Shown here in pieces: positions 1 to 7,626 of a DNA stretch of 64,000 nucleotides. The notes beneath the pieces were generated by a model, which saw nothing but the letters and a program-made list of their open reading frames with translations, searched no databases and had not been told where the DNA came from. A program made the translations under genes and the position numbers. This DNA comes from Chromatium okenii (GTDB lineage: Bacteria > Pseudomonadota > Gammaproteobacteria > Chromatiales > Chromatiaceae): contig NZ_NRRQ01000002.1 in the NCBI RefSeq assembly GCF_016583745.1, positions 62,001 through 126,000 on the forward strand, in the 5' to 3' direction. Position 1 is the stretch's first letter, and each line of letters opens with the position of its first letter.

Positions 1-1315
1 CGCGATTAAATTCGCGTTGTTCATACGCAGCAGCAATTGCGTCACCAGCAGCAATGAATTCTGCAAATAAATTCGGTTCTGCCAAAGTCGCTGCCAATTG
101 CCCATCGAAACCTTTCTGAATAAATCCGGCGCAGCGGCTGGCGATATTCACCACTTTACCGACCAAATCGGAATTAACGCGAGCGGTGAAATCCGCCAAG
201 TTCAAATCAATATCATCCACCCCGGAGCCGAGTTTGGCGGCAAAATAATAGCGCAGATATTCGGGATTGAGATGATCTAAATAGGTGCGGGCTTTAATAA
301 AGGTGCCGCGTGATTTTGACATCTTCTGCCCATCAACGGTTAAAAAGCCGTGCGCAAAAATGGCGCTGGGTGTGCGGAATCCAGCGCCATGTAGCATCGC
401 TGGAAAAAACAGCGCGTGAAAATAAATGATGTCTTTGCCAATGAAATGATACAGCTCGGCAGTGGCATCCGCTGCCCAAAATTGCGCAAAATCTAATCCG
501 CTCGTGCGGTCGCACAAATTCTGAAAACTGGCTAAATAACCAATGGGCGCATCCAGCCAGACGTAAAAGAATTTGCCGGGATGATCGGGAATTTCAAAGC
601 CAAAATAGGGCGCGTCGCGGGAAATATCCCATTCTTGCAAGCCAGCGGTGAACCATTCATCTAATTTGTTGGCGACTTCTTTTTGTAAACTGCCGCTGCG
701 CGTCCAATCGCGCAGCATGGTTTCAAAATCGCGCAAACGAAAGAAATAATGCTCGGAATCGCGCTGTTCTGGTACGGCACCAGAAACCGCTGAACGCGGA
801 TTTTTTAATTCGGCAGGTGAATAGCTCGCGCCGCAGGCTTCGCAATTGTCGCCGTATTGATCGGCAGCACCACATTTTGGACACTCGCCTTTAATAAACC
901 GATCCGGTAAAAACATGTGCTCAACTGGATCGTACGCCTGCGTAATGGTGCGCTGGGCAATATGTCCGGCATCACGATTGCGGCTATAAATTAAGTTGGC
1001 AAAATGTTGATTTTCTGGCGAATGGGTCGAATGATAATTATCAAAGCCAATCCGAAAAGCGGCGAAATCGGCTTGATGTTCGGCGGCAATGCGGGCAATT
1101 AACGCTTCGGGTGCGATGCCTTCCTGCCGCGCTCGCAACATAATTGGCGTACCGTGCGCATCATCCGCGCAGACGTACCAACACTGATGACCGCGCATCT
1201 TTTGAAAACGCGCCCAAATATCTGTTTGAATGTATTCAACCAGATGGCCGATATGAATCGGACCGTTGGCATAAGGAAGGGCGCTGGTAATGAGAATCTG
1301 GCGAGGTTGACTCAT
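1..1315 (-). CDS. metG: Methionyl-tRNA synthetase, C-terminal part cut by window edge
   Basis: Class I aminoacyl-tRNA synthetase that charges tRNA-Met in the cytoplasm. The start ATG at 1313-1315 opens the usual MetG N-terminus. The HIGH nucleotide-binding signature lies at residues 21-24. A four-cysteine zinc knuckle (two C-x2-C pairs) lies near residues 145-161. The KMSKS loop lies at residues 331-335. About 438 residues are inside the window and the frame stays open to base 1, so the anticodon-binding domain lies outside. It is divergent from apbC, an arrangement common in gammaproteobacteria, with about 210 bp between the two starts for both promoters. Nothing in the visible part looks degraded. 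Confidence 0.97.
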   Translation of the reverse strand, partial: MSQPRQILITSALPYANGPIHIGHLVEYIQTDIWARFQKMRGHQCWYVCADDAHGTPIMLRARQEGIAPEALIARIAAEHQADFAAFRIGFDNYHSTHSPENQHFANLIYSRNRDAGHIAQRTITQAYDPVEHMFLPDRFIKGECPKCGAADQYGDNCEACGASYSPAELKNPRSAVSGAVPEQRDSEHYFFRLRDFETMLRDWTRSGSLQKEVANKLDEWFTAGLQEWDISRDAPYFGFEIPDHPGKFFYVWLDAPIGYLASFQNLCDRTSGLDFAQFWAADATAELYHFIGKDIIYFHALFFPAMLHGAGFRTPSAIFAHGFLTVDGQKMSKSRGTFIKARTYLDHLNPEYLRYYFAAKLGSGVDDIDLNLADFTARVNSDLVGKVVNIASRCAGFIQKGFDGQLAATLAEPNLFAEFIAAGDAIAAAYEQREFNR

Positions 1316-1527
1316 AAGAAAATGGCTCGGCTAACACGCGATCTTAAAGGGTGAAAGTATCGCACGGTCGGGGGCAATATCGCTGAACCGGGCGCGGCTG
1401 CGGATTGAATTGATCGTGACTGCTACCATGCTATTCACGTCATCCGATCAGCGGTGCTGCGCTGAACGCCACCACTGATTTCCGCCCGTGTTACTGCGGG
1501 TATCTTGTTGTTTATTGGAGTGTTTGC

Positions 1528-2619
1528 ATGTCTGAAGTGACAAAAGAAGTGATTGAAGCCGCGATTAAAGGCTACGTTGAACCGCATTTGGGGCGCGATC
1601 TGGTGGCTGCGCACGCGATTAAACACATCCAGATCGACGGCGATCAGGTGCGGGTGGAGATCGTGCTCGGCTTTCCGGCCAAAGGGGTGCAAGCCGTGAT
1701 TGCTGACGCGGTCAAGGCGTTGGTGCTGGCGGTGGATGGGGTCGCCAGCGCCGAGGTGACGGTGGGTTGGGAGATCAAGGCGCACTCGGTGCAAAAATCG
1801 CTCAAACCGATTGATAACGTTAAAAATATCATCGCAGTTGCTTCCGGCAAAGGCGGCGTCGGTAAATCCACGACGGCGGTGAATTTGGCGCTGGCGCTGT
1901 CGGCGGAGGGCGCGACTGTCGGCATTCTTGACGCGGATATTTATGGCCCGTCGCAGCCGCGAATGCTCGGCATCAGCGGTAAACCGGAATCCAAAGACGG
2001 CAACAGTTTGGAGCCGATGACGAGCTATCACCTGCAAGCGATGTCGATTGGATTTTTGATTGAAGAAGAAACGCCGATGATTTGGCGCGGGCCGATGGTG
2101 ACGCAGGCGCTCGAACAATTGTTGAACGATACCAACTGGTCAAACCTTGATTATCTGGTGATTGATTTGCCGCCGGGCACTGGCGACACGCAGTTGACGC
2201 TGGCGCAAAAGGTGCCGGTTTCCGGCGCGATCATCGTCACCACGCCGCAAGACATCGCGCTGCTTGATGCGCGTAAAGGCTTGAAAATGTTTCAAAAAGT
2301 CGAGGTGCCGGTGCTCGGCATCGTCGAAAATATGAGCATCCACATCTGCTCAAAATGCGGGCACGAGGAGCCGATTTTTGGCAGCGGCGGCGGGCAGAGC
2401 ATGTCGGATCAATACGGCGTTGAGTTGCTGGGATCGTTGCCGTTGGAGCTGCACATCCGCGAGGAAACCGACAGCGGCAAGCCGACGGTGGTGGCGCAGC
2501 CAGACTGCCGTGCGACTGCGATTTATCGGGAAATTGCCCGTAAAACGGCGGCGAAATTATCGCTGCAAGCCAAGGATTATGCGGCGAAATTCCCGCGCAT
2601 CGTGATTCAAAACAACTAA
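1528..2619 (+). CDS. apbC: Iron-sulfur cluster carrier protein ApbC/Mrp
   Basis: P-loop ATPase of the Mrp/NBP35 family that binds and transfers Fe-S clusters to apoproteins in the cytosol. The 363-aa product has an N-terminal DUF59/MIP18-like domain (about residues 5-85). The MinD-like ATPase domain follows, with a deviant Walker A of GKGGVGKS form near residue 110 and an aspartate-rich DADIYGPSQ stretch. The cluster-ligating CxxC (ICSKCG) lies near residue 275. A GGAG ribosome site precedes the ATG. It reads away from metG and ends at an 18-bp-stem terminator. The last third of the gene, from the CxxC onward, is duplicated in tandem just downstream. Confidence 0.96.
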   Translation: MSEVTKEVIEAAIKGYVEPHLGRDLVAAHAIKHIQIDGDQVRVEIVLGFPAKGVQAVIADAVKALVLAVDGVASAEVTVGWEIKAHSVQKSLKPIDNVKNIIAVASGKGGVGKSTTAVNLALALSAEGATVGILDADIYGPSQPRMLGISGKPESKDGNSLEPMTSYHLQAMSIGFLIEEETPMIWRGPMVTQALEQLLNDTNWSNLDYLVIDLPPGTGDTQLTLAQKVPVSGAIIVTTPQDIALLDARKGLKMFQKVEVPVLGIVENMSIHICSKCGHEEPIFGSGGGQSMSDQYGVELLGSLPLELHIREETDSGKPTVVAQPDCRATAIYREIARKTAAKLSLQAKDYAAKFPRIVIQNN

Positions 2620-2729
2620 CTGCGGCGCTTGCCTTGACATAAAAAACGGCGGGAATCAGTGAAATGATTCCCGCCGTTTTTTGTGGGTTTGATGTCAGAA
2701 AATTTGACACCTCATCTCGCGTCAACTGT
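2344..2729 (+). repeat. Tandem duplication, unit A (native apbC 3' end plus terminator)
   Basis: A 386-bp unit beginning at the codons for the apbC CxxC motif and ending 47 bp past the terminator stem. It is followed immediately, without spacer, by a near-identical second unit at an offset of exactly 386 bp. Only a handful of substitutions separate the two, for example G to C at 2407. Unit A contains the native end of apbC. Confidence 0.95.
2641..2682 (+). terminator. Rho-independent terminator of apbC
   Basis: Perfect inverted repeat with 18-bp arms (2641-2658 and 2665-2682) and a 6-nt loop. It has an A-tract on one side and a T-tract on the other, so it can work in both directions. It starts 22 bp after the apbC stop codon. 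Confidence 0.93.
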
Positions 2730-3005
2730 ATCTGCTCAAAATGCGGGCACGAGGAGCCGATTTTTGGCAGCGGCGGCGGGCAGAGCATGTCGCATCAATA
2801 CGGCGTTGAGTTGCTGGGTTCGTTGCCGTTGGAGCTGCACATCCGCGAGGAAACCGACAGCGGCAAGCCGACGGTGGTGGCGCAGCCAGACTGCCGTGCG
2901 ACTGCGATTTATCGGGAAATTGCCCGTAAAACGGCAGCGAAGTTATCGCTGCAAGCCAAGGATTATGCGGCGAAATTCCCGCGCATCGTGATTCAAAACA
3001 ACTAA
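2730..3005 (+). pseudogene. Duplicated C-terminal fragment of apbC
   Basis: About 91 codons matching the end of ApbC, from the CxxC motif to the same final residues. The frame stays open and extends upstream to an ATG at 2664, but that ATG sits in the loop/stem of the terminator and has no ribosome site. The fragment lacks the ATPase site. It is best read as a by-product of the tandem duplication rather than a functional gene. Lack of internal stops and few substitutions suggest the duplication is recent. Confidence 0.85.
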
Positions 3006-3026
3006 CCGCTGCGCTTGCCTTGACAT

Positions 3027-3068
3027 AAAAAACGGCGGGAATCAGTGAAATGATTCCCGCCGTTTTTT
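3027..3068 (+). terminator. Second copy of the apbC terminator
   Basis: Same 18-bp-arm hairpin as the apbC terminator, carried in unit B at an offset of 386 bp. Confidence 0.9.
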
Positions 3069-3368
3069 GTGGGTTTGATGTCAGAAAATTTGACACCTCA
3101 TCTCGCGTCAACTGTCGTGTCTTAACCGATAGTTTTTTACGCTGAGACGATGATTTAATGAGTTATTTTTGCAAAACAGGAAAGCCTTTGCCGTCGATTT
3201 TTGGCAAATATGACTGTTTTCTATGTCAGAATTTTTTACAAAAGCAGTTTTGAATCACCTGATGCGTTTTTAGAAGATTGTTTTTATTAACAAAAATAAT
3301 TTTGGCGCGTTTTATGCTTAAATGTGGTGCCTGAACTCAATTCCTCAATTTCACGGAGATTCACTCTA

Positions 3369-4235
3369 GTGGTCACAAAACATGTTCACATCCTTTGCGC
3401 AACCGCTTTGTTTGCTTCCGCCCAGTTCGCACAATCGTCGGTTATTGATTTTGATAACTTTTCTAATAGCACTGGGCTGCAACTGAATGGCAATACAACC
3501 ATTGCAACAGATGATGCTGGTCGTTCCGTGTTGCGTTTAACTCCCGCTTCTACTAATAAAAGTGGATCAGCGTTTTCAACTGCTCTGATTTCATTAGGTG
3601 CTGATGCGTCTTTTAGTACTGCATTTCAATTTCGCATTTCCAATTCTGGCGGTATGTTCGATGGTGGTTTAGACAGGGCACAGGGTGCTGATGGAATCGT
3701 TTTTGTTGCACAAACTGTTGCTAATACTGCTGGCGCTGTTGGTGGCGGGATTGGTTATCAAACGCTTGGTTCTAGCGTGGGAGTAGAATTCGATACTTGG
3801 CATAACTCGGAAAACGAGGAATATGATGGCAATCATGTTGGCATCGATTTGAATGGCAATATGAATTCGGTTACAGAAGCGGGCGTTTCAACACTAATTA
3901 ACAATGGGAGCATCTGGTCTGCTTGGGTTGATTACAATGGTGTCACTGATTTATTAGAAGTGCGTTTAGTGGAAGGTGCTAATGCAGCGCGATCAACAAA
4001 TTCAACATTGAGTTACACCGTTGATTTAACAACTGTTCTTGGCTCTACAAATACCTATTTTGGTTTTACTTCTGGTACTGGTGGTGGTTTTGGTAATCAC
4101 GACATCCTGAGTTGGGAACTGGCATCTTCTTATGATCCATTTAATGACGTTCCAGAGCCATCCATTTTGGCATTGCTGAGTTTAGGTTTTGTTGGAATTG
4201 GCGCGATGAAACGCAGAGAGCAACGCGCATCGTGA
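3369..4235 (+). CDS. L-type lectin-like exoprotein with PEP-CTERM anchor
   Basis: Predicted secreted or surface protein of 288 aa. A short N-terminal signal peptide (hydrophobic stretch ending near FAQS) precedes a domain resembling legume/L-type lectins. Recognisable pieces are a GVEFDTWHN-like strand, DGNHVGIDLNG, WVDYNG and a closing YFGFTSGTGG...HDILSW. The C-terminus has the PEP-CTERM pattern: VPEPS, a hydrophobic helix, then basic residues. PEP-CTERM proteins are normally sorted by an exosortase, which is not in this window. The GTG at 3369 is chosen because it follows a GGAG about ten bases upstream and opens directly into the signal peptide; an upstream in-frame GTG at 3324 is possible. 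The last three codons and stop lie inside a 93-bp repeat derived from the apbC tail, so the natural C-terminus may have been changed. Ligand unknown. Confidence 0.8.
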   Translation: MVTKHVHILCATALFASAQFAQSSVIDFDNFSNSTGLQLNGNTTIATDDAGRSVLRLTPASTNKSGSAFSTALISLGADASFSTAFQFRISNSGGMFDGGLDRAQGADGIVFVAQTVANTAGAVGGGIGYQTLGSSVGVEFDTWHNSENEEYDGNHVGIDLNGNMNSVTEAGVSTLINNGSIWSAWVDYNGVTDLLEVRLVEGANAARSTNSTLSYTVDLTTVLGSTNTYFGFTSGTGGGFGNHDILSWELASSYDPFNDVPEPSILALLSLGFVGIGAMKRREQRAS

Positions 4236-4316
4236 TTCAAAACAACTAACCGCTGCGCTTGCCTTGACATAAAAAACGGCGGGAATCAGTGAAATGATTC
4301 CCGCCGTTTTTTGTGG
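4224..4316 (+). repeat. Third, partial copy of the apbC tail/terminator (93 bp)
   Basis: Matches 2980-3072 of unit B over 93 bp with no difference that I can see, and carries unit B's distinguishing bases rather than unit A's. With unit B it forms direct repeats flanking the lectin-like PEP-CTERM gene. It abuts the end of lolA and provides its terminator. Confidence 0.93.
4271..4312 (-). terminator. Third copy of the hairpin, terminator for lolA and the lectin gene
   Basis: Same bidirectional 18-bp-arm hairpin, located 12 bp beyond the lolA stop on the minus strand and 35 bp beyond the stop of the plus-strand lectin gene. In the ancestral arrangement it probably served apbC and lolA as one shared convergent terminator. 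Confidence 0.88.
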
Positions 4317-4324
4317 ATTTAGCG

Positions 4325-4960
4325 TTAATCCATCTGGAAAAAATCATCAACAGCGCGTTGTTCGATTTTGAATAACTCCGCTTTTAATGTGGTATTCCGC
4401 CGCGCATTGGTGAAATTCAAGCGCGTTTCCTGCCCAAAGCTGTCTTGCATAATGAGACTGTCCAGCGTGTCGGCACCAAAACCCAATTCAATCCGCACAA
4501 TATCGGTATCGGTATCTTTGGGCGTCAATTCCACCCAATCGCGTCCATCCGTACTCGCAATTGCTTTGACAACAAAATGCGTGGCGATGGGTTCACGATT
4601 GGCTAATAACAGCGCCGGAGTGCCGCGTAACGCTTCATTTTGTTCTTGATGGGAAATTTGCTGCAAATCTAAATCATGCACATAAACGCGCTTGCCATCA
4701 GCAATAATCACTTGCGCAGTCGGGCTGGCATATTCCCAGCGAAAGCGCCCCGGACGCTGTAAATAAAACGTGCCTCGCGCTTCTAACATTTGCGAGCGAT
4801 CAGCATTAAATGTGTATTGTTCAAAATCTGCGACGAGCGTATTCAAATCCGCTAAATACCGCTCTACTAAATTCGTTTCCGCAGCACTCGCACTATTGAT
4901 TCCCAGCGCCAGCAGCACGCCAATTCCGTAAATACTACGGAGCAAAAAATCCAACCACAT
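4325..4960 (-). CDS. lolA: Outer-membrane lipoprotein carrier protein LolA
   Basis: Periplasmic chaperone that takes lipoproteins from LolCDE and hands them to LolB at the outer membrane. The 211-aa product starts with a Sec signal peptide ending at an ASA-A type site (about residue 26). The mature part has the LolA beta-barrel pattern, including RPGRFRWEY and a VIADGKRVYVHD strand, and ends in a short acidic tail. Length fits the family. It lies downstream of ftsK on the same strand, the classical ftsK-lolA order, with about 95 bp between them holding an inverted repeat. Confidence 0.95.
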   Translation of the reverse strand: MWLDFLLRSIYGIGVLLALGINSASAAETNLVERYLADLNTLVADFEQYTFNADRSQMLEARGTFYLQRPGRFRWEYASPTAQVIIADGKRVYVHDLDLQQISHQEQNEALRGTPALLLANREPIATHFVVKAIASTDGRDWVELTPKDTDTDIVRIELGFGADTLDSLIMQDSFGQETRLNFTNARRNTTLKAELFKIEQRAVDDFFQMD

Positions 4961-4989
4961 TGTGTTTTTATCCTGAGTGTTTTAATAAA

Positions 4990-5055
4990 AGTTGTCAGTT
5001 GGCGGTTGTCAGTAAAAAAACAGCGTTATCACCGACAACTAAAAAACCGCCAACT
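4990..5055. repeat. Dispersed intergenic inverted repeat, copy 1
   Basis: Between lolA and ftsK. An 11-bp perfect inverted repeat (4997-5007 with 5045-5055) encloses a core reading GTTGTCAGT, an A-run, CAGCGTTAT, then ACCGACAAC. Related cores occur at 46316-46423 and, inverted, at 56387-56430. A weak relative may lie near 7568. On the minus strand the hairpin begins at the ftsK stop codon and could act as its terminator. Confidence 0.7.
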
Positions 5056-7415
5056 CAATCATCCTCTGCTGGCGGCAGCACGCGATGACTGCCATTCGGG
5101 GCGGCAGCACCGACGATGCCGCGCTGTTCCAGCGTTTCCAACAACCGCACCGCCCGCTGATAACTGATTTTGAAATGGCGCTGCAAACTCGGCAGCGATG
5201 CCCGCTGCGTGGTGCGCACTTGCGCCACCACTTCCGCAAACAGCGGATCGAGCGCAGCGGCAGTTTCCAGCTCCAGCGTCAAATCTGGCAGTGCGAGCGC
5301 CCCGGACAGCGGTAAAGCGGGAGCTTGTTGGCGCAAAAACGCCGTCACCTGCGCCACCTCTTCCGCACTGACGAAGGCACCGTGAACGCGCTGCGGGACG
5401 TTGCTGTTGGGCGCGAGATACAGCATATCGCCCGCGCCGAGCAGGTCTTCAGCGCCAGCTTGTTCCAACACCAGCCGCGACTCCGCCCGTGAACTCACTT
5501 GCAGCGCCAGCCGTGCCGGTAAATGACGACACAGCGGTTCTGGCAGCACCTCCGGCTGTGGAGATGCGGTTGCCAGCACGAGGTGAATGCCCGCAGCTCG
5601 CGCTTTTTGTGCCAACTGCGTCAGCACCGCCACTGTGTAAGTGGTCGCCGCCAACACGTCCGCCAACTCCGCAATCACTACCACCACATACGGCAAATAG
5701 TGCAAGCGCGGCACCGCTTCTGGCGCAGTGGTGTCAGGTGCGGTCGGATCAAGAATCTGCGCCCCGGCGTCCTGCGCCTCGGCGATCATCCGGTTGTAAC
5801 TGATGAGATTGCGCACGCCCAACTTCGCCATCACCCGAAACCGCCGCTCCATTTCATCCGCGCACCAGCGCAGCATCCGACTGGCGGGCAGCGGCGCGTC
5901 AATCACCGGCGTCAACAGGTGCGGAATCTCGGCGTAAGCGACCAAACTGCGCTGCTGCACATCAATCAACACCAAGCGCAGCATCTTCGGGCCCGATTTG
6001 TATAACAGGCTGATTAACAACGCATGGAGCGCAGAGGTTTTGCCCGCTCCGGTCATGCCCGCCAGCAGCAGATGCGGCTGCCGCGCTAAATCAAGCACCA
6101 CCGGCAGCCCGGCAATGTTTTGCCCGATGGCGACTGCCAACGGCGCGAGCGTTTCCTGATATTCCGGCGCAGCCAACAGCGTCCGTAAACCAATCCGCTC
6201 GCGCTGTTGATTGGGAATTTCGATGCCAATCACCGCGTTACCCGGTGCCATCTCCACCAAGCGCACGCCAACAACGCCCAACGCCAGCGCCAGCTTCGGC
6301 ATCAACCCGGCTAATTTGGGCGTTTTGAGATCGGGCGGCAGTTGCAATTCAAACAGCGTGACCACCGGTCCCGGATACACCGCCACCACCCGCACGGTCA
6401 CACCCAACTCGGCGCAGTGCATTTCCACCGCGCACGACAGCTCTTCAATCTGATCGGCGGATAGCTCAACTTTGGTGGCGGGGCTGGCGCTCAACAGTTC
6501 CAGACTTGGGCGTCCGGGTTTCACTGGCGGCAGCGCGGCAGCGACTGGCGGCGCTGGTTCCGGCGCAGGCGTCAGCGCAGCTCCAGCAGTGACAATTTTT
6601 TTTAGCGTTGCCGCCGCTGCTGCCACGTCAGAAAGTGGCGCGGTAGGCGACGCGGCTGGCGCTTCCGCTGGGTTCAGCAGATTCAAGTTTGGCGGTAAAC
6701 CGGCAGCAATCGGCACTTCGACTACGGCGGCGGGTGGCGGCGCTGGTGCGGGAGCCGGTGCTGGCGCTGCGGTAGGGCGTTTGGAGAATAAACCCGTCAG
6801 AAATGACCAGCCGCGCCCGACGTTGTCTAAAACCATCGAGCCAAATGCGTCGATCAAGCGCAGCAGCGAAAAGCCTAAAAACAACATCAGGCTGACGGCT
6901 AATGCGCCGGTGAGAAGCACATCGGTGCCCGGCGCGTTGAACCGTTCCAACATCAAGCTGCTGACTAACAGCCCCAACCCGCCGCCTGCGCCGTTGGGAA
7001 GTTTTAAGCCGAAGGTGCCAACGTGCAGCGAGAAATAGCCGCAGCCAGCAGCCAAGACGACGGCGAATCCAAACCAGCGCAGCAGCAATAACCACACCCG
7101 CTGCGTCGGTTCTTCGCCGTGTCCACGAAACACTGTCCACGCACTCCACGCCAGCATGAATGGCAATAAATGGGCGAAAAAACCAACCAGATAAAAGGCG
7201 ATGTCGGCAAAGATCGCGCCGGTCGGGCCACCAGCATTGGACACTGCCATGCTTTCGCCGACAGACGACCAGCCCGGATCAGTGGGGGAATAACTCATCA
7301 GCGACAGCGCCAAATAAACCGCCACGCACATCACCGTCCACATCGCGCCTTCGCGCAGCGCGTTTTCGACGTGATCGCTAAATGTTAACTGCCCGTAACG
7401 GGTTGCCTGCGCCAT
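5055..7415 (-). CDS. ftsK: FtsK/SpoIIIE-family DNA translocase with altered motor motifs
   Basis: Septal DNA pump that clears chromosome termini and activates XerCD at dif. The 786-aa product has four to five N-terminal membrane segments (FtsK_4TM, about residues 25-215), an Ala/Pro-rich linker, a RecA-like motor and a C-terminal winged-helix gamma domain. The gamma domain is well conserved (TTQRASLPSLQRHFKISYQR). Walker A is GMTGAGKT at 453-460. The usual Walker B VDEFAD reads IAELAD, with Ala582 in place of the Asp. The usual DPKMLEL reads DVQQRSL and TQRPS reads TASPQ, so motor activity is doubtful. The start ATG at 7413-7415 follows a GGGAGG; a longer upstream frame exists but has no ribosome site. 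It is divergent from smc. Confidence 0.9.
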   Translation of the reverse strand: MAQATRYGQLTFSDHVENALREGAMWTVMCVAVYLALSLMSYSPTDPGWSSVGESMAVSNAGGPTGAIFADIAFYLVGFFAHLLPFMLAWSAWTVFRGHGEEPTQRVWLLLLRWFGFAVVLAAGCGYFSLHVGTFGLKLPNGAGGGLGLLVSSLMLERFNAPGTDVLLTGALAVSLMLFLGFSLLRLIDAFGSMVLDNVGRGWSFLTGLFSKRPTAAPAPAPAPAPPPAAVVEVPIAAGLPPNLNLLNPAEAPAASPTAPLSDVAAAAATLKKIVTAGAALTPAPEPAPPVAAALPPVKPGRPSLELLSASPATKVELSADQIEELSCAVEMHCAELGVTVRVVAVYPGPVVTLFELQLPPDLKTPKLAGLMPKLALALGVVGVRLVEMAPGNAVIGIEIPNQQRERIGLRTLLAAPEYQETLAPLAVAIGQNIAGLPVVLDLARQPHLLLAGMTGAGKTSALHALLISLLYKSGPKMLRLVLIDVQQRSLVAYAEIPHLLTPVIDAPLPASRMLRWCADEMERRFRVMAKLGVRNLISYNRMIAEAQDAGAQILDPTAPDTTAPEAVPRLHYLPYVVVVIAELADVLAATTYTVAVLTQLAQKARAAGIHLVLATASPQPEVLPEPLCRHLPARLALQVSSRAESRLVLEQAGAEDLLGAGDMLYLAPNSNVPQRVHGAFVSAEEVAQVTAFLRQQAPALPLSGALALPDLTLELETAAALDPLFAEVVAQVRTTQRASLPSLQRHFKISYQRAVRLLETLEQRGIVGAAAPNGSHRVLPPAEDD

Positions 7416-7626
7416 AGTTCCCTCCCAAATATGTTGGGATATTCTAAATGTTATCGCGTTTTTTTCGTGTACTTTATCGCTTGCGACATGGTGCGGAGAT
7501 GCGCGTGTCGCGCTGGGAATTGACCCTATAATCGCCACTGTTGTTGATTCAAACGCTAGGTTTTTAAGTTGTCCGTGTTACCGATAACTGCCAACTTCCC
7601 ACCCCGTCGCCCGGTCACTGAACTTT
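7416..7626. promoter_or_regulatory. Intergenic region between divergent ftsK and smc
   Basis: This 211-bp gap must hold promoters for both genes. No operator or clear -35/-10 pair stands out by eye. Confidence 0.5.

Larger units (their letters stand above)
2730..3115 (+). repeat. Tandem duplication, unit B (second copy of apbC tail plus terminator)
   Basis: Second 386-bp unit, abutting unit A. It repeats the apbC codons from the CxxC to the stop, the terminator and the following spacer. Because 386 is not a multiple of three, the copy is out of frame with apbC itself. Confidence 0.95.

Noticed and set aside
1435-2118. 227-aa frame antisense to apbC
   Set aside because: Arg/His-rich shadow of apbC without family features; apbC is certain.
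2664-3005. 113-aa frame containing the ApbC C-terminus
   Set aside because: The start codon lies in a terminator hairpin and the ATPase half is missing; explained by the tandem duplication.
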